From contig NC_065547.1 of assembly GCF_022605725.1 (NCBI RefSeq), forward strand, positions 23,353,167-23,417,166: a stretch of 64,000 bases of DNA, given 5' to 3'. Shown here piece after piece: positions 1-13,200 of the stretch (positions are counted from its first letter, which is position 1; every line of letters begins with the position of its first letter). The notes under the pieces are model-generated. The model saw only the letters and a list, made by a program, of their open reading frames with translations, did no database searches and was not told the origin of the DNA. This DNA is from Anthonomus grandis grandis (Eukaryota > Arthropoda > Insecta > Coleoptera > Curculionidae). A program made the translations under genes and the position numbers.

Positions 1-117
1 ATATAATAATCTTCAATAACTTTTTAACATTAAGGGTAACCATTTTTGAACCATTGAAACACTGACCTGAGATCATCAATTCATGAATAGAAATATATCC
101 TCCCTGAAGAAACCAAA

Positions 118-590
118 AAAAGACTTACAGAATCTCTAATTCTTTCAATTCCTAATTACCTAGACACTGTCTATGGACCATATCTCGCAGAATATAATCA
201 ATTTAAATTACAAAAAATTCAAAACAGCGCCAGATATATCAGATGTGTACCTCTTAGAGAGCATGTCAGTCGGCATGTTGTGGAGCTTTTCAAAACCAAC
301 ATAAAGCAACGGCAATGAGTGCATATGGGTTCCATAGTGCATAAAATCACTATCTCAATTAAACCAAATTATTTGATTTAACTGAGAGCCATGGTGAATG
401 CCATGAAGTAAATATCAGGGGAAAAATATTCCCAGGCATAATACAGAGTTTTTCAAGTCGTGTTTCATATATCAGGCAGCTAGTTGATATAACAAAATAC
501 CTGAGAATCTTAAAACATTAAGCTGTCCCTGTTTTAAAAAGAAACTAAAAGATTTGATCAGGAGTGGTAAGATGTGTTGATGCAGTCTGT
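118..590 (+). pseudogene. non-LTR retrotransposon RT C-terminal remnant
   Basis: The + strand reads as the region after the RT palm of Jockey/CR1-type elements: an 'ESLILS..NYLDTVYGPYL' block followed by 'FKLQKIQNSARYIR', then a decayed C-terminal block resembling 'SFS-R...DITKYLRILKH'. Several in-frame stops show it is dead. It lies upstream of the first kinesin exon in the window. No catalytic residues remain, so the clade is uncertain. Confidence 0.6.
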
Positions 591-705
591 AGTAATTTTG
601 TGATATGTAATTTTTTTTTTAATTTTTATACTGTGCTCAAAGCTTTTAAATAATGTCATGTATTTTAAAATTTGTCAGTATATTTGAAAGTGGATATTTT
701 ATTTG

Positions 706-1440
706 TTATTGCCTAATGGCTAAATCTTTATTGGTAATTGTTAAAAACCGCTCTGCGAATCTATTACCTTTTGACATTTTTGTTAATGAAAGATATTTTA
801 TTGTATTTTTATTTTTTATTTTATCTTGCAATTTAGCTGTATCTTCCCTATTAGAGATTGTTTTAAAAAGTTTAAAATTGTCATTATACATTAAACGGTT
901 ACAAAGTTCAATACAGGCTAGCAAGTCGTTAATAAATAAAATAAAGAGCAATGGTCTAAGTTTGCTCCCTTGTGGAACTCCAGAGGATAACACATATTGG
1001 TGAGTTCAACAGTTACCTACTTTCACTTGATTCTTTCTGTCTGATAAATAAGATTTCAATAAATTAAACCTTTTTTTTTTAAACCATAGACAATAAACCT
1101 GCACCAGTTTATTTAAAAGAACACAGTGATTGATGTTATCAAATGCCTTTTCACAATGAGTATAGAAGACGTCCAACTGCTCCCTCGCCTCAATAACCCG
1201 AGAAATATGTAGAGATAAAATACAGAAATTTGTTACTCTTGATTTGTCTCTCACAAAACTGTGCTGATATTTGCTAATTTTATCTGAATACGATTATCTA
1301 TATCATTATAAAGAATGCTTTCAAAAATCTTTTTTGTGTATGGGAGAAATAGTCGCCTCCTTTAAAATATATGGAAAAGCTTGTTGTTTAATTGAGATAT
1401 TAAATAGAATCGCTAGAGGTTCTGCCAGTCCCTTATATAC
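706..1440 (-). pseudogene. non-LTR retrotransposon RT palm remnant
   Basis: Read on the minus strand from 1440 downward, the translation passes through typical non-LTR RT blocks in order: 'LFNISIKQQAFPYILKEATISPI' (thumb-proximal start), a 'FYTHCEKAFDNINH' block (normally D.SKAFD.VNH), then 'GVPQGSKLRPLLFILFINDL'. The catalytic YADD box is degraded to 'YNDN'. A frameshift near 1000 separates the second and third blocks. It is opposite in strand to the remnant at 118-590, so these are separate insertions. Jockey-superfamily assignment is by motif resemblance only. Confidence 0.75.
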
Positions 1441-3100
1441 CAGGTGACCTAATAAGAGTGTTCCTAGGACATATCTCGGGAATCGTCCATGGTATGACTT
1501 CGGGGTAAAAAATATATAAATCGTTCATGAAGAATCGCTGGTAAATATTTTCAACTTCCACCAGAGGGCATAACGGTAAACATTTTTTTTCACATTTTTA
1601 AAGGAAACCAGTTTATGTATCATTTTTGTAAAAAAAAATAAGTTATTTCAAAAATAAAGATAGTGGTGGGCGTTCAATTGTTTCTGCAATAACCTGCTTT
1701 AACTTCTTAACGGTTTGACCGATGTAAACAAATTTGGTATCGTTGAAAAGAGCATATCTTGGGCAATAATCCTTCTCCAGGGGCTAGTTTTTACATCATG
1801 ACACAAAATCCTAAAAAAAAACAAAAAAACCAAATCGAATGATATGACTTTTTCTTTATAAAAATGTAGCCAAGTACCATCCAAAGAAGCCAGTGAAAAC
1901 CGCTTTTTAAAATCTCGTTCCTAACCGCAAATATTGAGAAAATGAGATTAATGGATCTTTGAATGCGAAGATTTTCTAAAACTATTAAAATTTTAGGTTT
2001 AAAATGAATAAGATGTTAAAGAGGCAAGTGTTAGTTTAAAAAATATAAATAATTAAACAATTTATATCACCAGAACATTTATGCTGGTCCAAAAGGATTA
2101 AATGCATCCTGAACTTGATCGAGGTATAATCGAGGATATATTATAGTTAGTGTACTAAATTCTTTTTATGATATGGCCTATGGCTCTAAGAAGAACCGTT
2201 TTTTAATTAAGTCCCTGAAAAGAAAAAGAAAGTGATCTAATGGCGACCTAGGTGTTCTAAATGTTTCAGAAAGATCTGAGAGATTCTGCCATTTTAAAGC
2301 AAATACAATTATTTTCTCTTTCCTTCTGTTCCATTTACATCAGATTATTCACTATTTTGCTAATGATAAGTTTAACTCTATTATTTTTCTTTTCAATTTT
2401 CTTTAGCGTTTTTGTGGCCTTGATCAAGTCATTATTTCATTCTTCAAAGGGATTTAAGGTAATCGCCAATCTAGTTCTTCATTGAACTGGTTGCACATGA
2501 AAAGGCTTGAGCATATGATTTAGTGTAAGAAATAACTTAGGACTGAAGCCGTTAAATATTGTATGGAGCATGAAAAGAACATTTCGTGCATAATAAAACA
2601 ATTTCAACTGCAATAAAAAGAAAAAAAACACTCTTCACAAATTACGTCTAGTGCTCACAATTTATAATTTACTCTTTAGTGGTATAAATACAATATTTAT
2701 AATTGCTATAAATAGCAAGGAATTTTGAACTAAAGTACAACAATTTCATATAGTTAAGAAACCATCTTTAAAGCTGACAAATACTAGTTAATTCTGATTT
2801 TATAAATAAGGAGTTCCTCTCAAGGCTGTAATGACTTACTGCTCAGTGTTTGTCAACCTTTGAGAGTGACCCTTTTGAATTTATTATTTCTTAACCTGAA
2901 TGTGGTTAAAAGTAACACTATATAAGCAAGGATGCTAAAACTGGGTGTACATTATTTGTTAGCTGAATGTTGAATGTTGAAGACTGCCTGACCTGCCACT
3001 TTGACTGACATTGTTGGTACTATCGAAATGATTAATAAGGATTCGAACTACCTTCTAGTTTTGGTAGATCAGAATTCTTTGTCAGTAAACCTATAAAATA
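1441..3100. other. no recognisable feature
   Basis: AT-rich sequence with no coding similarity, long inverted repeat or tandem array that I could recognise. Open stretches here are short and low-complexity. It is presumably old repeat or intron/intergenic sequence. Confidence 0.4.
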
Positions 3101-3104
3101 AAAG

Positions 3105-3265
3105 AACATTCTTATCTTCTAAAGAGAACTCTCCAACTACTTAGATACTGTTTATGGACCCTATCTTAGACAGTATATTCAATATATTCAATTTAAACTT
3201 CAAAATTGAGTTTTTTAACGCCAATATTAAGTAACGACGAGTTTGCATATGGGATCCATCCACCA
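3105..3265 (+). pseudogene. short RT C-terminal fragment, same family as 118-590
   Basis: The stretch encoding 'NYLDTVYGPYL.QYIQ..QFKLQN' closely matches the block at 160-220, so the same LINE family has inserted or been duplicated twice on the + strand. The reading frame is broken and no catalytic part is present. Confidence 0.5.
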
Positions 3266-3325
3266 AACAGCAAAACTAGATTATTTAGCAAAATTAATTG
3301 CATTTTATATTCATCAAAATCAAAT

Positions 3326-3400
3326 AAATATAATAATAATATAATCTTTATTGCCAGCAAAGTGATTTCATAATAAGAAAGCAATTTACAAATTACTTTT
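3326..3400 (-). repeat. (AAT)n-type 3' tail of a minus-strand non-LTR element
   Basis: On the minus strand the sequence reads as an AATAAAG motif followed by an (ATT/TAT)-type simple repeat. This is how several LINE 3' ends in this window terminate (compare 4830-4870 and 33635-33665). Only the tail is recognisable. Confidence 0.35.
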
Positions 3401-3689
3401 GGTGCTGTGGTGCAATTTCCATTTATTAAAATCCAAGACTTATTAAAATTATAGTATTATATAAAACCATAGAATATTGCAATTAAGTAAATTCAATAAA
3501 TAACACATATATTCAAAAGTAAAATTGGACTAAAATGATAAAAATAAATAATTAAAGATTAAAAAGAAGAAAGATATACATACACGAACGTACAAGTTAT
3601 CGCCAAGCACAAAACTTATATGATGCGATAAAAGTTCTATATAATAAATAATACGATACATTTTTATAATTCTAGTCTTTTTAAGGCAA

Positions 3690-4830
3690 CTAAAAAATTC
3701 TCCTTTAAGTTAATAGATACTAAGGAAGTTAAAACAGTTTTGCACAAGCTAAAAAAAGATTGTATGAGTGATGATGATAGTGGAATTCCACTTGCTAAAA
3801 TTGTTGATCATAATAATTTCTCTGAAATGCGTATCATAAAAATTTTGCCAGCAGCGTATAACATATGAACAAGTTCTATATAAACAAATTTAGGATTATT
3901 TTTGAATAATAAATTATTTAATACTCAGTGTGGATTTAGAGGTGGGCATAGTACAGCTAGAACTCTTGCTAAAGTAGCCAATGATATTTTTGAAAGCACA
4001 TATTAGGTCAACGTTACAGTACTCGCACTGCTTGAATACTCAAAGGCCTTCGTTACAATCAACCACTGTATTTTAGTATTAGAAATTGGGGCCATTACTA
4101 TTTATAATTTACACTTCCGATATTCTAACGTCTTTAAATAAATGCGATGACATGGCTTATGCTGATGACACTTAACTGTATATATATCCTATAAACCTGA
4201 TTCACCTGAGTTAAGCTGGTGAAATAAAAGATGCACATCTACATACAGAATACTAAGCTGCAATGTGTCTATCTCGCTCGCAATCTGGGTGTTTGTGTTG
4301 ATTCACATTTATGATTTAGCGAGCATGTAGAGCAGTTAAGGAGGAGGACATTTTCTATGTTGAAAATCCTTTCCACTAGTAGGCACTTCAATTTTAATAT
4401 ATTTAATTTATATTAAAAAAAATAGAAAAATATTAACAGAATCGCTTGTCCTTTCAGTCTTTAACTACTGTCATTTTGTATACTATCCTAGCCTTGATGT
4501 GCTTGATAGAAATATGATACAGGTCATCCAGAATTCTCATTTAATTATTGACTTAAAAAAACATGATTATATATCTCATCAAATTATTGACTCAAAATGG
4601 CTTTGTATGGAAAACTAATGGAAAGATCATTTATACAATTTCACCCATAAAATTTTGGATGATCGCAATTTTAATATCTTGCGCAATGTCTTTAAAACAC
4701 GTCGTTCCATAAATTCTGTAAACATTGGACATAAGACAAAGCATTCTAGGCCTCGTTTTCGTACATTTTAAACTAGGTCCTTTGCCTGTAGCGCAATAAA
4801 CTTACTCAAGTCATATCCGGATGAATTTAG
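3690..4830 (+). pseudogene. non-LTR retrotransposon RT, degenerate
   Basis: On the + strand RT blocks occur in order across three frames: 'VLHKLKKDCMSDDDSGIP', 'QCGFRGGHSTARTLAKVANDI', 'LEYSKAF.TINHCIL', the catalytic 'YADDT.LY' at about 4159, then 'ESLVLSVFNYCHFVYYPSLD' and a C-terminal 'RPRFRTF' block. It keeps more of the RT than the other LINE remnants nearby, including both Asp residues of YADD. Multiple stops and frameshifts make it a pseudogene. Jockey/CR1-like. Confidence 0.75.
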
Positions 4831-4831
4831 A

Positions 4832-6030
4832 TAATAATATAATAATAATAGTAACTTTTATTTGCATCAGTAAATATTCATTACATAGATTTAGTGATTC
4901 ATGATTATCATACAGAATACAGTCCTTATACAAAAGGAGCTGGAAAGCAATTTTAAAATTTCCAATACCCAACAGTAGACCCACACCTATACATAATACA
5001 ACACAAAGAATAGAAAATATACAGTAGGCCTAATGCCTATGGTATTGATATATTGAGGTCACTATAAATTTGACAACATCAAACTGACGCAGTTACGAAT
5101 GTCCAAATTTTAGTTTTATCCAAACTATTAATAATTTAAAGCTATAAAAGAATATTGATTAATTTTTCAAAGGTTTTTTAAAGTATGCGAAATAAATATT
5201 ATTTGTAGTGCCTAGTTAATTTTACAAAATTTTTTTAAAATAATTAATATGCATAATATGACAATTACAAAGAAAAGAAAAAGAAAGAAAACTGAGGAAA
5301 AAAAAACCAAGCAACGACTCTTAATTATTTTGATTGTTCTGTTCACAAATACACCACAATTGGGATTTAACCTCACTACCAAAATTTTATGGTGCAATAT
5401 ACGTACATTATCAACAACAAACCAACAAAAATATAAGCGTACAAAATATAATAAATCATATTAAGTAGTTTGATTTAAAAGATAAGAGTTTTATTTTGGA
5501 TTTAAAGCTATTTATTGATAAATGTTTTAAGGAGTTGGGAACATCATTGTACATGCGTTAAACATTATAAGAAAAGCTGCTTTCAAACATTAAGGTGTTA
5601 TGACGAGGTTCAATTATTATTCCCCCCATGCCTGAGGTTTAGGTTGTGAACGTCTGATAGATATCCAATTTTATTGTATAGGTATAGTGGAGTTTTAGTT
5701 ATTGTTAGTTTTAGTTAATACCCCATGTCAAAAATTTAAGTGTAATTCTTTGCGCTTTTTTATGTAGGTTGATATTTTCTTATCCCAAAGATAAATCTAG
5801 TACACGACTTTTGTACTTTTTGAATTCTGGTTTGTTCGTATTGGGTTAGACATGGAGCACAAACTATGTCACAATAATTAAAATGACTAAGAACTAAACT
5901 TTCTGTAAAGTCAATCCTTTGTTTAATAGTTAAAATTTGTCGATGTGGGTAAAGAACTTTCAATGATGCGTAGGCCTTTTTAATGGAAAGATTTACGTTC
6001 TCCTTAAATCTTAACTCTGTGTCGACCATA
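4832..6030 (-). pseudogene. 3' half of a Jockey-like non-LTR element
   Basis: On the minus strand, 6029-5760 encodes 'MVDTELRFKENVNLSIKKA' followed by 'ESLVLSHFNYCDIVCAPCL' and 'TRIQKVQKSCTRFIFGIRK', the C-terminal RT region of Jockey-superfamily elements. Downstream (lower coordinates) the frame is broken, but an 'FESSFSYN...NSLK' C-terminal block is still visible to about 5460. About 600 bp of 3' UTR then leads to an (AAT)n-like tail at 4832-4860. The element appears 5'-truncated near 6030, as is usual for LINEs. Confidence 0.7.
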
Positions 6031-6597
6031 AGACCCAGATTCTTTGCCCAGATTGGCAGTAGATTTCTTCCCTGAATCGTTCATTTCATTTTCTGATTTA
6101 TGTCAGACTTGTTTTTGCCAAAGTAACGTACCACTGTCTTGTTGGGATTTGTCTGTGATTGAGACGTCTTCAAAAATACAAATGATAGAATTAAAACTTT
6201 TTGAAAATTACAACAAAACACGAACCTAGGATACAAACAAACACGCAAAGCAACAGTTACATAATTACAGAACTTTTAACAACAAACACAAGAAAAGTTG
6301 ACCAGAAGTATGAAACGTTTAGTATAGGTCTTTTCACTTAAAAAATCCACATACAAGATATATGTATGGCTGGTTAAGTAGAATAGCATTCATATGCTAG
6401 ACTTCGCTAGCCTGCATATTTATAACAAATAGTACATTTACTTTTATTTAAAAAAGTTTTCCTTTAATAGTGCTCTGTTTCATGCTTTATAGCTAATAAT
6501 AGCTATAAAGCATGACAGGATACCTATTTTTATTATAACAAATAATCTACACTGTTTTTCTTGTTGCTCCAGGCTATCAAACTATTAATATTTTTAG
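6031..6597. other. intron upstream of the first visible kinesin exon
   Basis: No exon encoding the kinesin P-loop (GQTGTGKT) or the conserved N-terminal motor strands is visible here or anywhere upstream in the window. The region ends in a pyrimidine-rich tract and AG (6596-6597) that serves as the acceptor of the exon at 6598. Confidence 0.5.
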
Positions 6598-6758
6598 GAT
6601 GATCTCGCAGGTTGTATTCCTAGAGCAGCCGCCAACATTTTCGATGAAATCGGAATGATGAAAGTTACAGACTACCATGTGAGGGTATCATTTTTAGAAC
6701 TGTATAATGAGGAGGCTAGGGATTTACTTAGTCAAGACGAACGTCCGCCACCACTCAA
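6598..6758 (+). CDS. Klp61F: kinesin-5 exon: motor core, 'LAG.IPR' to loop before switch I
   Basis: Encodes 'DDLAGCIPRAAANIFDEIGM' then 'VRVSFLELYNEEARDLL', matching the kinesin-5 'EDPLAGIIPR...VSLLEIYNEEL.DLL' region. Acceptor AG at 6596-6597; donor GTAAGT at 6759. The exon leaves two bases (AA) that are completed by the C at 6832 to Asn. Confidence 0.95.
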
Positions 6759-7208
6759 GTAAGTAGTAGTTTTTTACAGAAATTTTGATCTTTAACCCAT
6801 TTGGAATGATTGAACACTTTTTTGATTTTAGCATGTTTAGCGATAATAAAGGCTCAGTTTGTATTCAGAACCTAAATGAAATAACAGTATTCAGTAGCAA
6901 CGATATTTTTGCGTTGCTGCAACAGGGCACGCATAAAAGACAAACAGCCGCCACCCTTATGAACAATTGCAGCTCGAGATCGCATACTGTTTTTACAATA
7001 ACGGTTCACACTAGAGAAATCGATATATCGGGGGAAGAAGTGCTTAAAACTGGGAAGATTAATTTGGTGGATTTGGCCGGTAGCGAAAATATATTCAGGT
7101 CTGGAGCAAAAGATAAACGGGCGCAAGAGTTGGCCAACATTAATAAGTCACTACTGACTTTGGGCAGAGTTATCCATATTTTAGGTCAGTATTTATTCCC
7201 TGATATAT

Positions 7209-7285
<77 letters not shown>

Positions 7286-10200
7286 ATATATATATATCTA
7301 CCTATCGATATATAAAAAGGGTATTCCTGAATACCCATTTTATTCTATAAATATTCATATTTAAGTTATACGAATATTGTGTCTTCTACTAATAAGTGTT
7401 TGTTGAGCTCTGGAAATAGATAATTTCTGATTTTTGTAATTTAAGGATGTTCTGTGCTAAATTAATAATAAATTTAAATACATTGCTTGTAATGTATGCC
7501 AAAATGTGAAGATAAAATTAACATTTCAGCTGAAAAAACGAACAAACATGTCCCCTACCGTGACTCCAAGTTAACGAGAATCTTACAAGACAGTTTGGGA
7601 GGACACACCAAAACCTGTATCATAGCAACAATATCACCGTCCCATGAATCGATCGAAGAAACCCTTAGCACTCTCGAGTATGCGTGCCGAGCTAGAGATA
7701 TTCGAAATACCCCGATGGTGAACGAAAAAGTTACCAAGACACAAATGATAAAAGACTTGACCCAGGAAATTGAGAAGTTACAAAAGGACTTGGATGCAGC
7801 AAGATCGGGCGAAGGCTTTTTTATTGATAAAACTAATTGGGATGAGTTAAATACTCAATTACAGAGCAGTTCAAACGCGTTGACACTAAAAAATAACGCG
7901 ATTGAAGAACTGAAAAAGAAAATTACAGAAAGGGAGACTATTTTGCAGATTAGAACTAAAGATTATGAAGACGTAAGTTTTATTTGTTTTACTCAATTTT
8001 ATTTATTTAATTTAACGGGATACTCCAATCAGTTACACGAATTCATAGTAATCTAATTAATTGCTTAACGAAGCAACTAAATAATAACTAAACAAAAAAA
8101 AAAGTAAACAACATAAAATAAAGTAAGGTAGGTAACAATTAACATCAAATGTAACGTAATTGGAATTATTAATTATTAGGGCAATTTTTAAGGATCATTT
8201 TTAATTTATACGTTGATGTCTAAAATAAATCAAATGCCTTTTTATTTATCCTTTATTCAAAAATGTAGTGGGTGAATCCAGAGATAATCTTATGAACTAT
8301 TTTTCAAAGGACAAATAAGGAGAGTATCGCGATTATAAAAAAACCGATACACATACAACACTACAAAGATGCCAATGTATCTGGGGAATGCTAGCCTTTT
8401 TTTAATATTTAATATAATACAAACAAGTTATAATAAAGTAAAATCCTAAAAACATAAACTATACAAGGTGTCTACTATAAAAACCGCCAAACTTTAAGAG
8501 GTGATTAAACAAGTCATTTGCAACAAAAAAGTCGTATAAAAGTTTTGCGAAAAGTTGTTAGTTCTTCTGGTATTTAACATTTTTTGATTTTATCAAATTA
8601 CTTTGTTTTTTTTCATATAAACAAGAATATCTCCGTTATTCTTACCACCACATAAAATTTAGATATACCATCTGAAAGATAATTAAATTTGCTATAAGAT
8701 GGGTATATTTGAGTTTTTGAGTAATTTTTTATACCGGGTGTTATCAGAAGATAAATGTAACATTTGGGAAATGTGCAAAATTAGTGGTATCTTCTTCGTT
8801 GTCGTTTTTCTAAAATTTGGTAAATAGGGACATGTTTTTTTTCAGCAAAAAGTATTGCATTTAATATGCTTTCCAATGATATACTTACTTTTGTGATAGC
8901 TATTTGTTTTCACAGCAATATCATGGGCAAAAGAAAGAAAACCACAAAAATTGAACATTTTCAAATTTTATATTTCTTAATTGACCAAAATTAAAAAATC
9001 AAAATTTCATTAAACAAACCTAAAATTATAACAATTGTTCAAAATGTCTTCCCTCTTGCTTAATACATTTGACGCAACGCGTTTTTGTCGCATTTCATTG
9101 CAACACACATTAATTCGATTAATTAGTTCGTCTCGAATATTAATGTTAATACTATAAACAATAAATTTTATGTGCCCCAGTGACATAAAAGTCAAGGGGC
9201 GTAAGGTCAGGGCTTCTGGGCGGTAATCTTACTGGACCGTATCTTCCGATCCATTTCTCCCCAAAGCATTGATTCAAGGAATTTTGCACAATTCTGCCAT
9301 TATGGGCTGGGCATCCGTCCATTTGAAACCAAAGTGCCTGTCTAGCGGCTAAGGGGATTTCTTCCAGAAAGTCAACAAGGTCATTATTTAATAAATATGA
9401 AAACTCATTGGAATTGAGCTGATCAGGAAGTATTACGGGCCCGAAAAGGCGACCTCTCATTAATCCTATCCATACGTTGACTCTTATCTCATGCTGAAAA
9501 TGTACAACAGTCGTATGAGGTTTTTCTGTATGCCATATATGATTATTTCTTAAATTCATTATTCCGGCTTTTGTAAATGTTGCTTCATCTGTCCAAAACA
9601 TTTGATCTGTTCCCCAATCTTGCACTTATTCAAGTACCACCTACAGAATTAAAGCCTCACCTCACCATCCACTGGCAATAAATCCTGGACTTTTTTCAAA
9701 TGAAACGGGTGCAAATTATTTTTTTTAAGAACTCTATGTACAGTGGAATAGTGAATCCCTAATGCAGCACCAATGCGGCGAGTACTTCTAGATCTATGTT
9801 CTGTAACAGCTCTCATAATCGCAGGTTCTTGTCTCCAGCGTTGACCATTTTGACCACCTTCTCTAATCCGCAAACCTCGAAAGGAACCAGTTTCCCCACA
9901 GCGTCTGAACACTTATGCAAATGTACTTCTATGGGGTTGACCGTCTATTAGGAAAACGAAGCGCATACTTCCTTGCTGTCTCCCGCGAGTTTCCATTTGC
10001 GACACCGTAAATAAATAAGATGTCCGATATTCAATGTTTGTGAAACTAGGCATTATTTTTTTAAGCATTTTTAAATGAAATTACTTATTTAAACTTATTT
10101 AACTAATTTAAGTCGAAGTGAAAACTTGAATGACAGTTCTTGTCAAATTGTAAATATCTATGTTTTTGTTTTAAAATCAAGTAATACATGGTTTGTGAAT

Positions 10201-13200
10201 TTCCTTCTTTTGCGGATTCATTGCCATTTACAAGAGAAGGAAAACCTGCCTTTTTTCTTAAAGAATGAATATCGCGATATGTTATTTGTTTACGGCTTCT
10301 CTAATGGAAATTTGTGGAGTTGTTATGTTAGGGAAGATAGATCTACAAGTACTTACCGCATTGGTGCTCAAACGATCAAGAAATATAAAATTTGAAAATT
10401 TTCAATTTTTGTGGTTTTCTTTCTTTTGCCCATGATATTGCTGTGAAAACAAATAGCTATTACAAAAGTAAGTATATCATTGGAGCATATTAAATACAGT
10501 AGTTTTTGCTGAAAAAAAAACATGTCCGTATTTACCAAATTTTAGAAAAACGACAACGAAGAAAATATCACTAATTTTGCACATTTCCCAAATGTTACAT
10601 TTAACTTCTGATAACACCTGGTACAAAAAATTACTCAAAAACTTAAATATACCCATCTTAAAGCACTTTTAATTCTCTTTCAGATGGTATATCTAAATTT
10701 TATGTGGTGGTAAGAATAACGGAGATATTCTTGTTTATATGAAAAAAAAACAAAGAAATTTTATAAAATCAAAAAATGTTAAATACCATAAGAACTAACA
10801 ACTTTTCGAAAAAATGTTATATGACTTTTTTGTTGCAAATGACTTGTATAATCACCTCTTAAGTTTTGCGGTTTTTATAGTAGACACCTTGTATACACTA
10901 ATGAAATATTCATTTTTTGCATTATTTTACTTAAAAAAACAGAAAACAAAAAACCCTAAATAAACGTTTTTGGGGTTAGATGAATTAAACATGTTAAATA
11001 TAATAAAGAATCATGGACGGATATAAGTTCCAAGTATTATATGAGAATTATTACTTTTAATATGGCAGTAAAGATTAAAGAAAGAAAAAAAACAAAGAAA
11101 TAAATAGATTTAGTAAATTAATTACTAGACATGTCTTTGGTTGGACAGTAAGCCACATTTAGCATTCGTCAGAGTTGTTTGGATTGTTAGTGTTTTTAGT
11201 TCGTGCAGTATTTCATTCCATAATTTAACAGCTACATAACTAAATGATTTTTGGAAATTGGCTGTTTTATGTTGCAGAATTGAAAAGTTATTTATATATT
11301 TATCTTGATAACTATTAATTACAGTAAAATAGCGGTCGCAAATATCCCTTTTAATGAGGAAATTAATGAGATTAATGAGTATGCACAAAATCATAACTTA
11401 AGAGTTAATGCAAGCAAATCATCTATTATTCTTTTTGGTTACAATAAAAATTAAGTAACAGAATAATCTGATCCATTAATATGCAATTAAATAAATCACA
11501 TATTTTAATAAATCACACCCCTTTGCCAGTAGTTACTGAAGCGAAAAATTTAAGAATATTTTTTGATATATCATACTTACATTTCAGAAAAATAAATTAG
11601 TTCATGGAAATCTCAAAAAAAGTCAAAATCCATACATGCGTTTTTCATTTAAAATATCTTTTAGAAACCCCATTACTACATATTTAAATAATAACTCGAT
11701 TTTATGTTTAATAAACGTAAATATTTGTTTGTTCATATGCAGACTAATAATGTAGAGGTCTACCCATATCTAAGGGCCCATTTTACTGCTCAACTCGTAC
11801 AACTTTAATTTCTAAATGCAGTCCTTCCCAAGTTACCCAAGATCATTGAAGGACTAGTTAAAAAAGGGGTCTATCTTTGCTGCTTAGTAGAGTATATTCT
11901 TTTTAGTAAAGTATATTCTTATCTAAATAAGGATTACCCGACCGCAACAATTTTCTACGATTCCAAATTTATCGGCTGTTTAAATCATATTATCCTAATT
12001 AATTAATAAGTCGCAACACTATGTGTTCAGAGTAAGACCTCTTTAATGGTTTAAATAATATTTTAATAACAGAAGTCAGCTTGTAAGGGTTGATATGACG
12101 ACGTTTCTTGCAATCTGATAGCATGTATGTCAAGATTCGGTTCTAGAGCCTATTGTGTTTCTACTGTTTATAAATGCTTTTCTTTACACCAAAATAAACT
12201 AAAAATACTGAGATAAGTCGAAACTCAAGCAAATTTCCTTTGAAGATGATACTGTATTTTACTAGTTCATCATGGGATTCATTAAGAGACAAAATTGATA
12301 TTGGTCTAAGTAAAGTAAAAACATGGCTAAATTCTCGTAAATCACTTAATCTTGCTAAAACAATTTATGTTGCTTTTTCTCTTACTGATTCAAATAGACC
12401 TTTATACAATTCAATTACTCTTCAACAAGCCAATACAATAATATATGAGGTGTCACATATTAAATACTTATCCAATAGTATATCCAACAAATCAACTATA
12501 CAATGAAAGTATTTTAAATATTACGAGATATTTTTTAAGCAATTATATTTATTGTTTTAGAAATAAAAATAAACAGCATGTAGATCATGATTATCCTACC
12601 AGGAATAATTATAATATGTTGATTGTCCCTTTTAGAAGGTTTGCTGGTAATCAGAGATTTGCATCTGTAGTTGCACCAAAAATATATAATTTGCTACCTA
12701 ATAGTATAAGAGAACTAAAAAATTATTATCAATATATTAAACAGGTAAACAAAATATTTATTTACAAAAACATGAATAATCTGTTAAGTTTCTTGGGGAT
12801 TGTTAATGTAAAACTATCTCAATGATCATTTAATATAAATTTTATTATTAATAATAATCATACACAATATTGTTAGTAAGTTAAGGCTACAGGAATACAT
12901 TATTTCACTTGCGTCATAATTTAATATTAGGAATGATGTATAATAAACTTCTGCACATACAGGTAAACACCTAGGTGCTTGAAACAAATTTGTGAAACTC
13001 AGATCTAGAGATAGGATTATACACATGTTTGTACTGTACATTTTCTAAATAAATAAATAAAATAAAATACTACCATAAATAAACAAACGACTACAAATGA
13101 ACTCGTTCGTCGTATGTACATGCAAAGTTCTTATTAAACGCAGATCAGATTCGAAATAATTCTACTCAATCGCAATTGACTTCGCTCTCTCATTTTGTAA

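Larger units (their letters stand above)
8464..10891. mobile_element. compound mariner-like element, two copies head to head, TA target duplication
   Basis: The termini are about 510-bp inverted repeats (8464-8979 and 10378-10891) of high identity, both starting CAAGGTGTCTACTATAAAAA at the outer edge and flanked by TA (8462-8463 and 10892-10893). Inside is a decayed transposase gene on the minus strand. A second, internally deleted transposase 5' end lies on the + strand at 10267-10390. The simplest reading is two related elements joined at their 5' ends, the right-hand one having lost most of its gene. It sits wholly inside a kinesin-5 intron. Confidence 0.85.

Noticed and set aside
5249..5464. 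Lys-rich open stretch on + (71 codons)
   Set aside because: Low-complexity AT-rich sequence inside the 3' UTR of a minus-strand LINE; no motif.
6872..7126. 84-codon minus-strand open stretch
   Set aside because: Shadow of the kinesin motor exon at 6832-7184.
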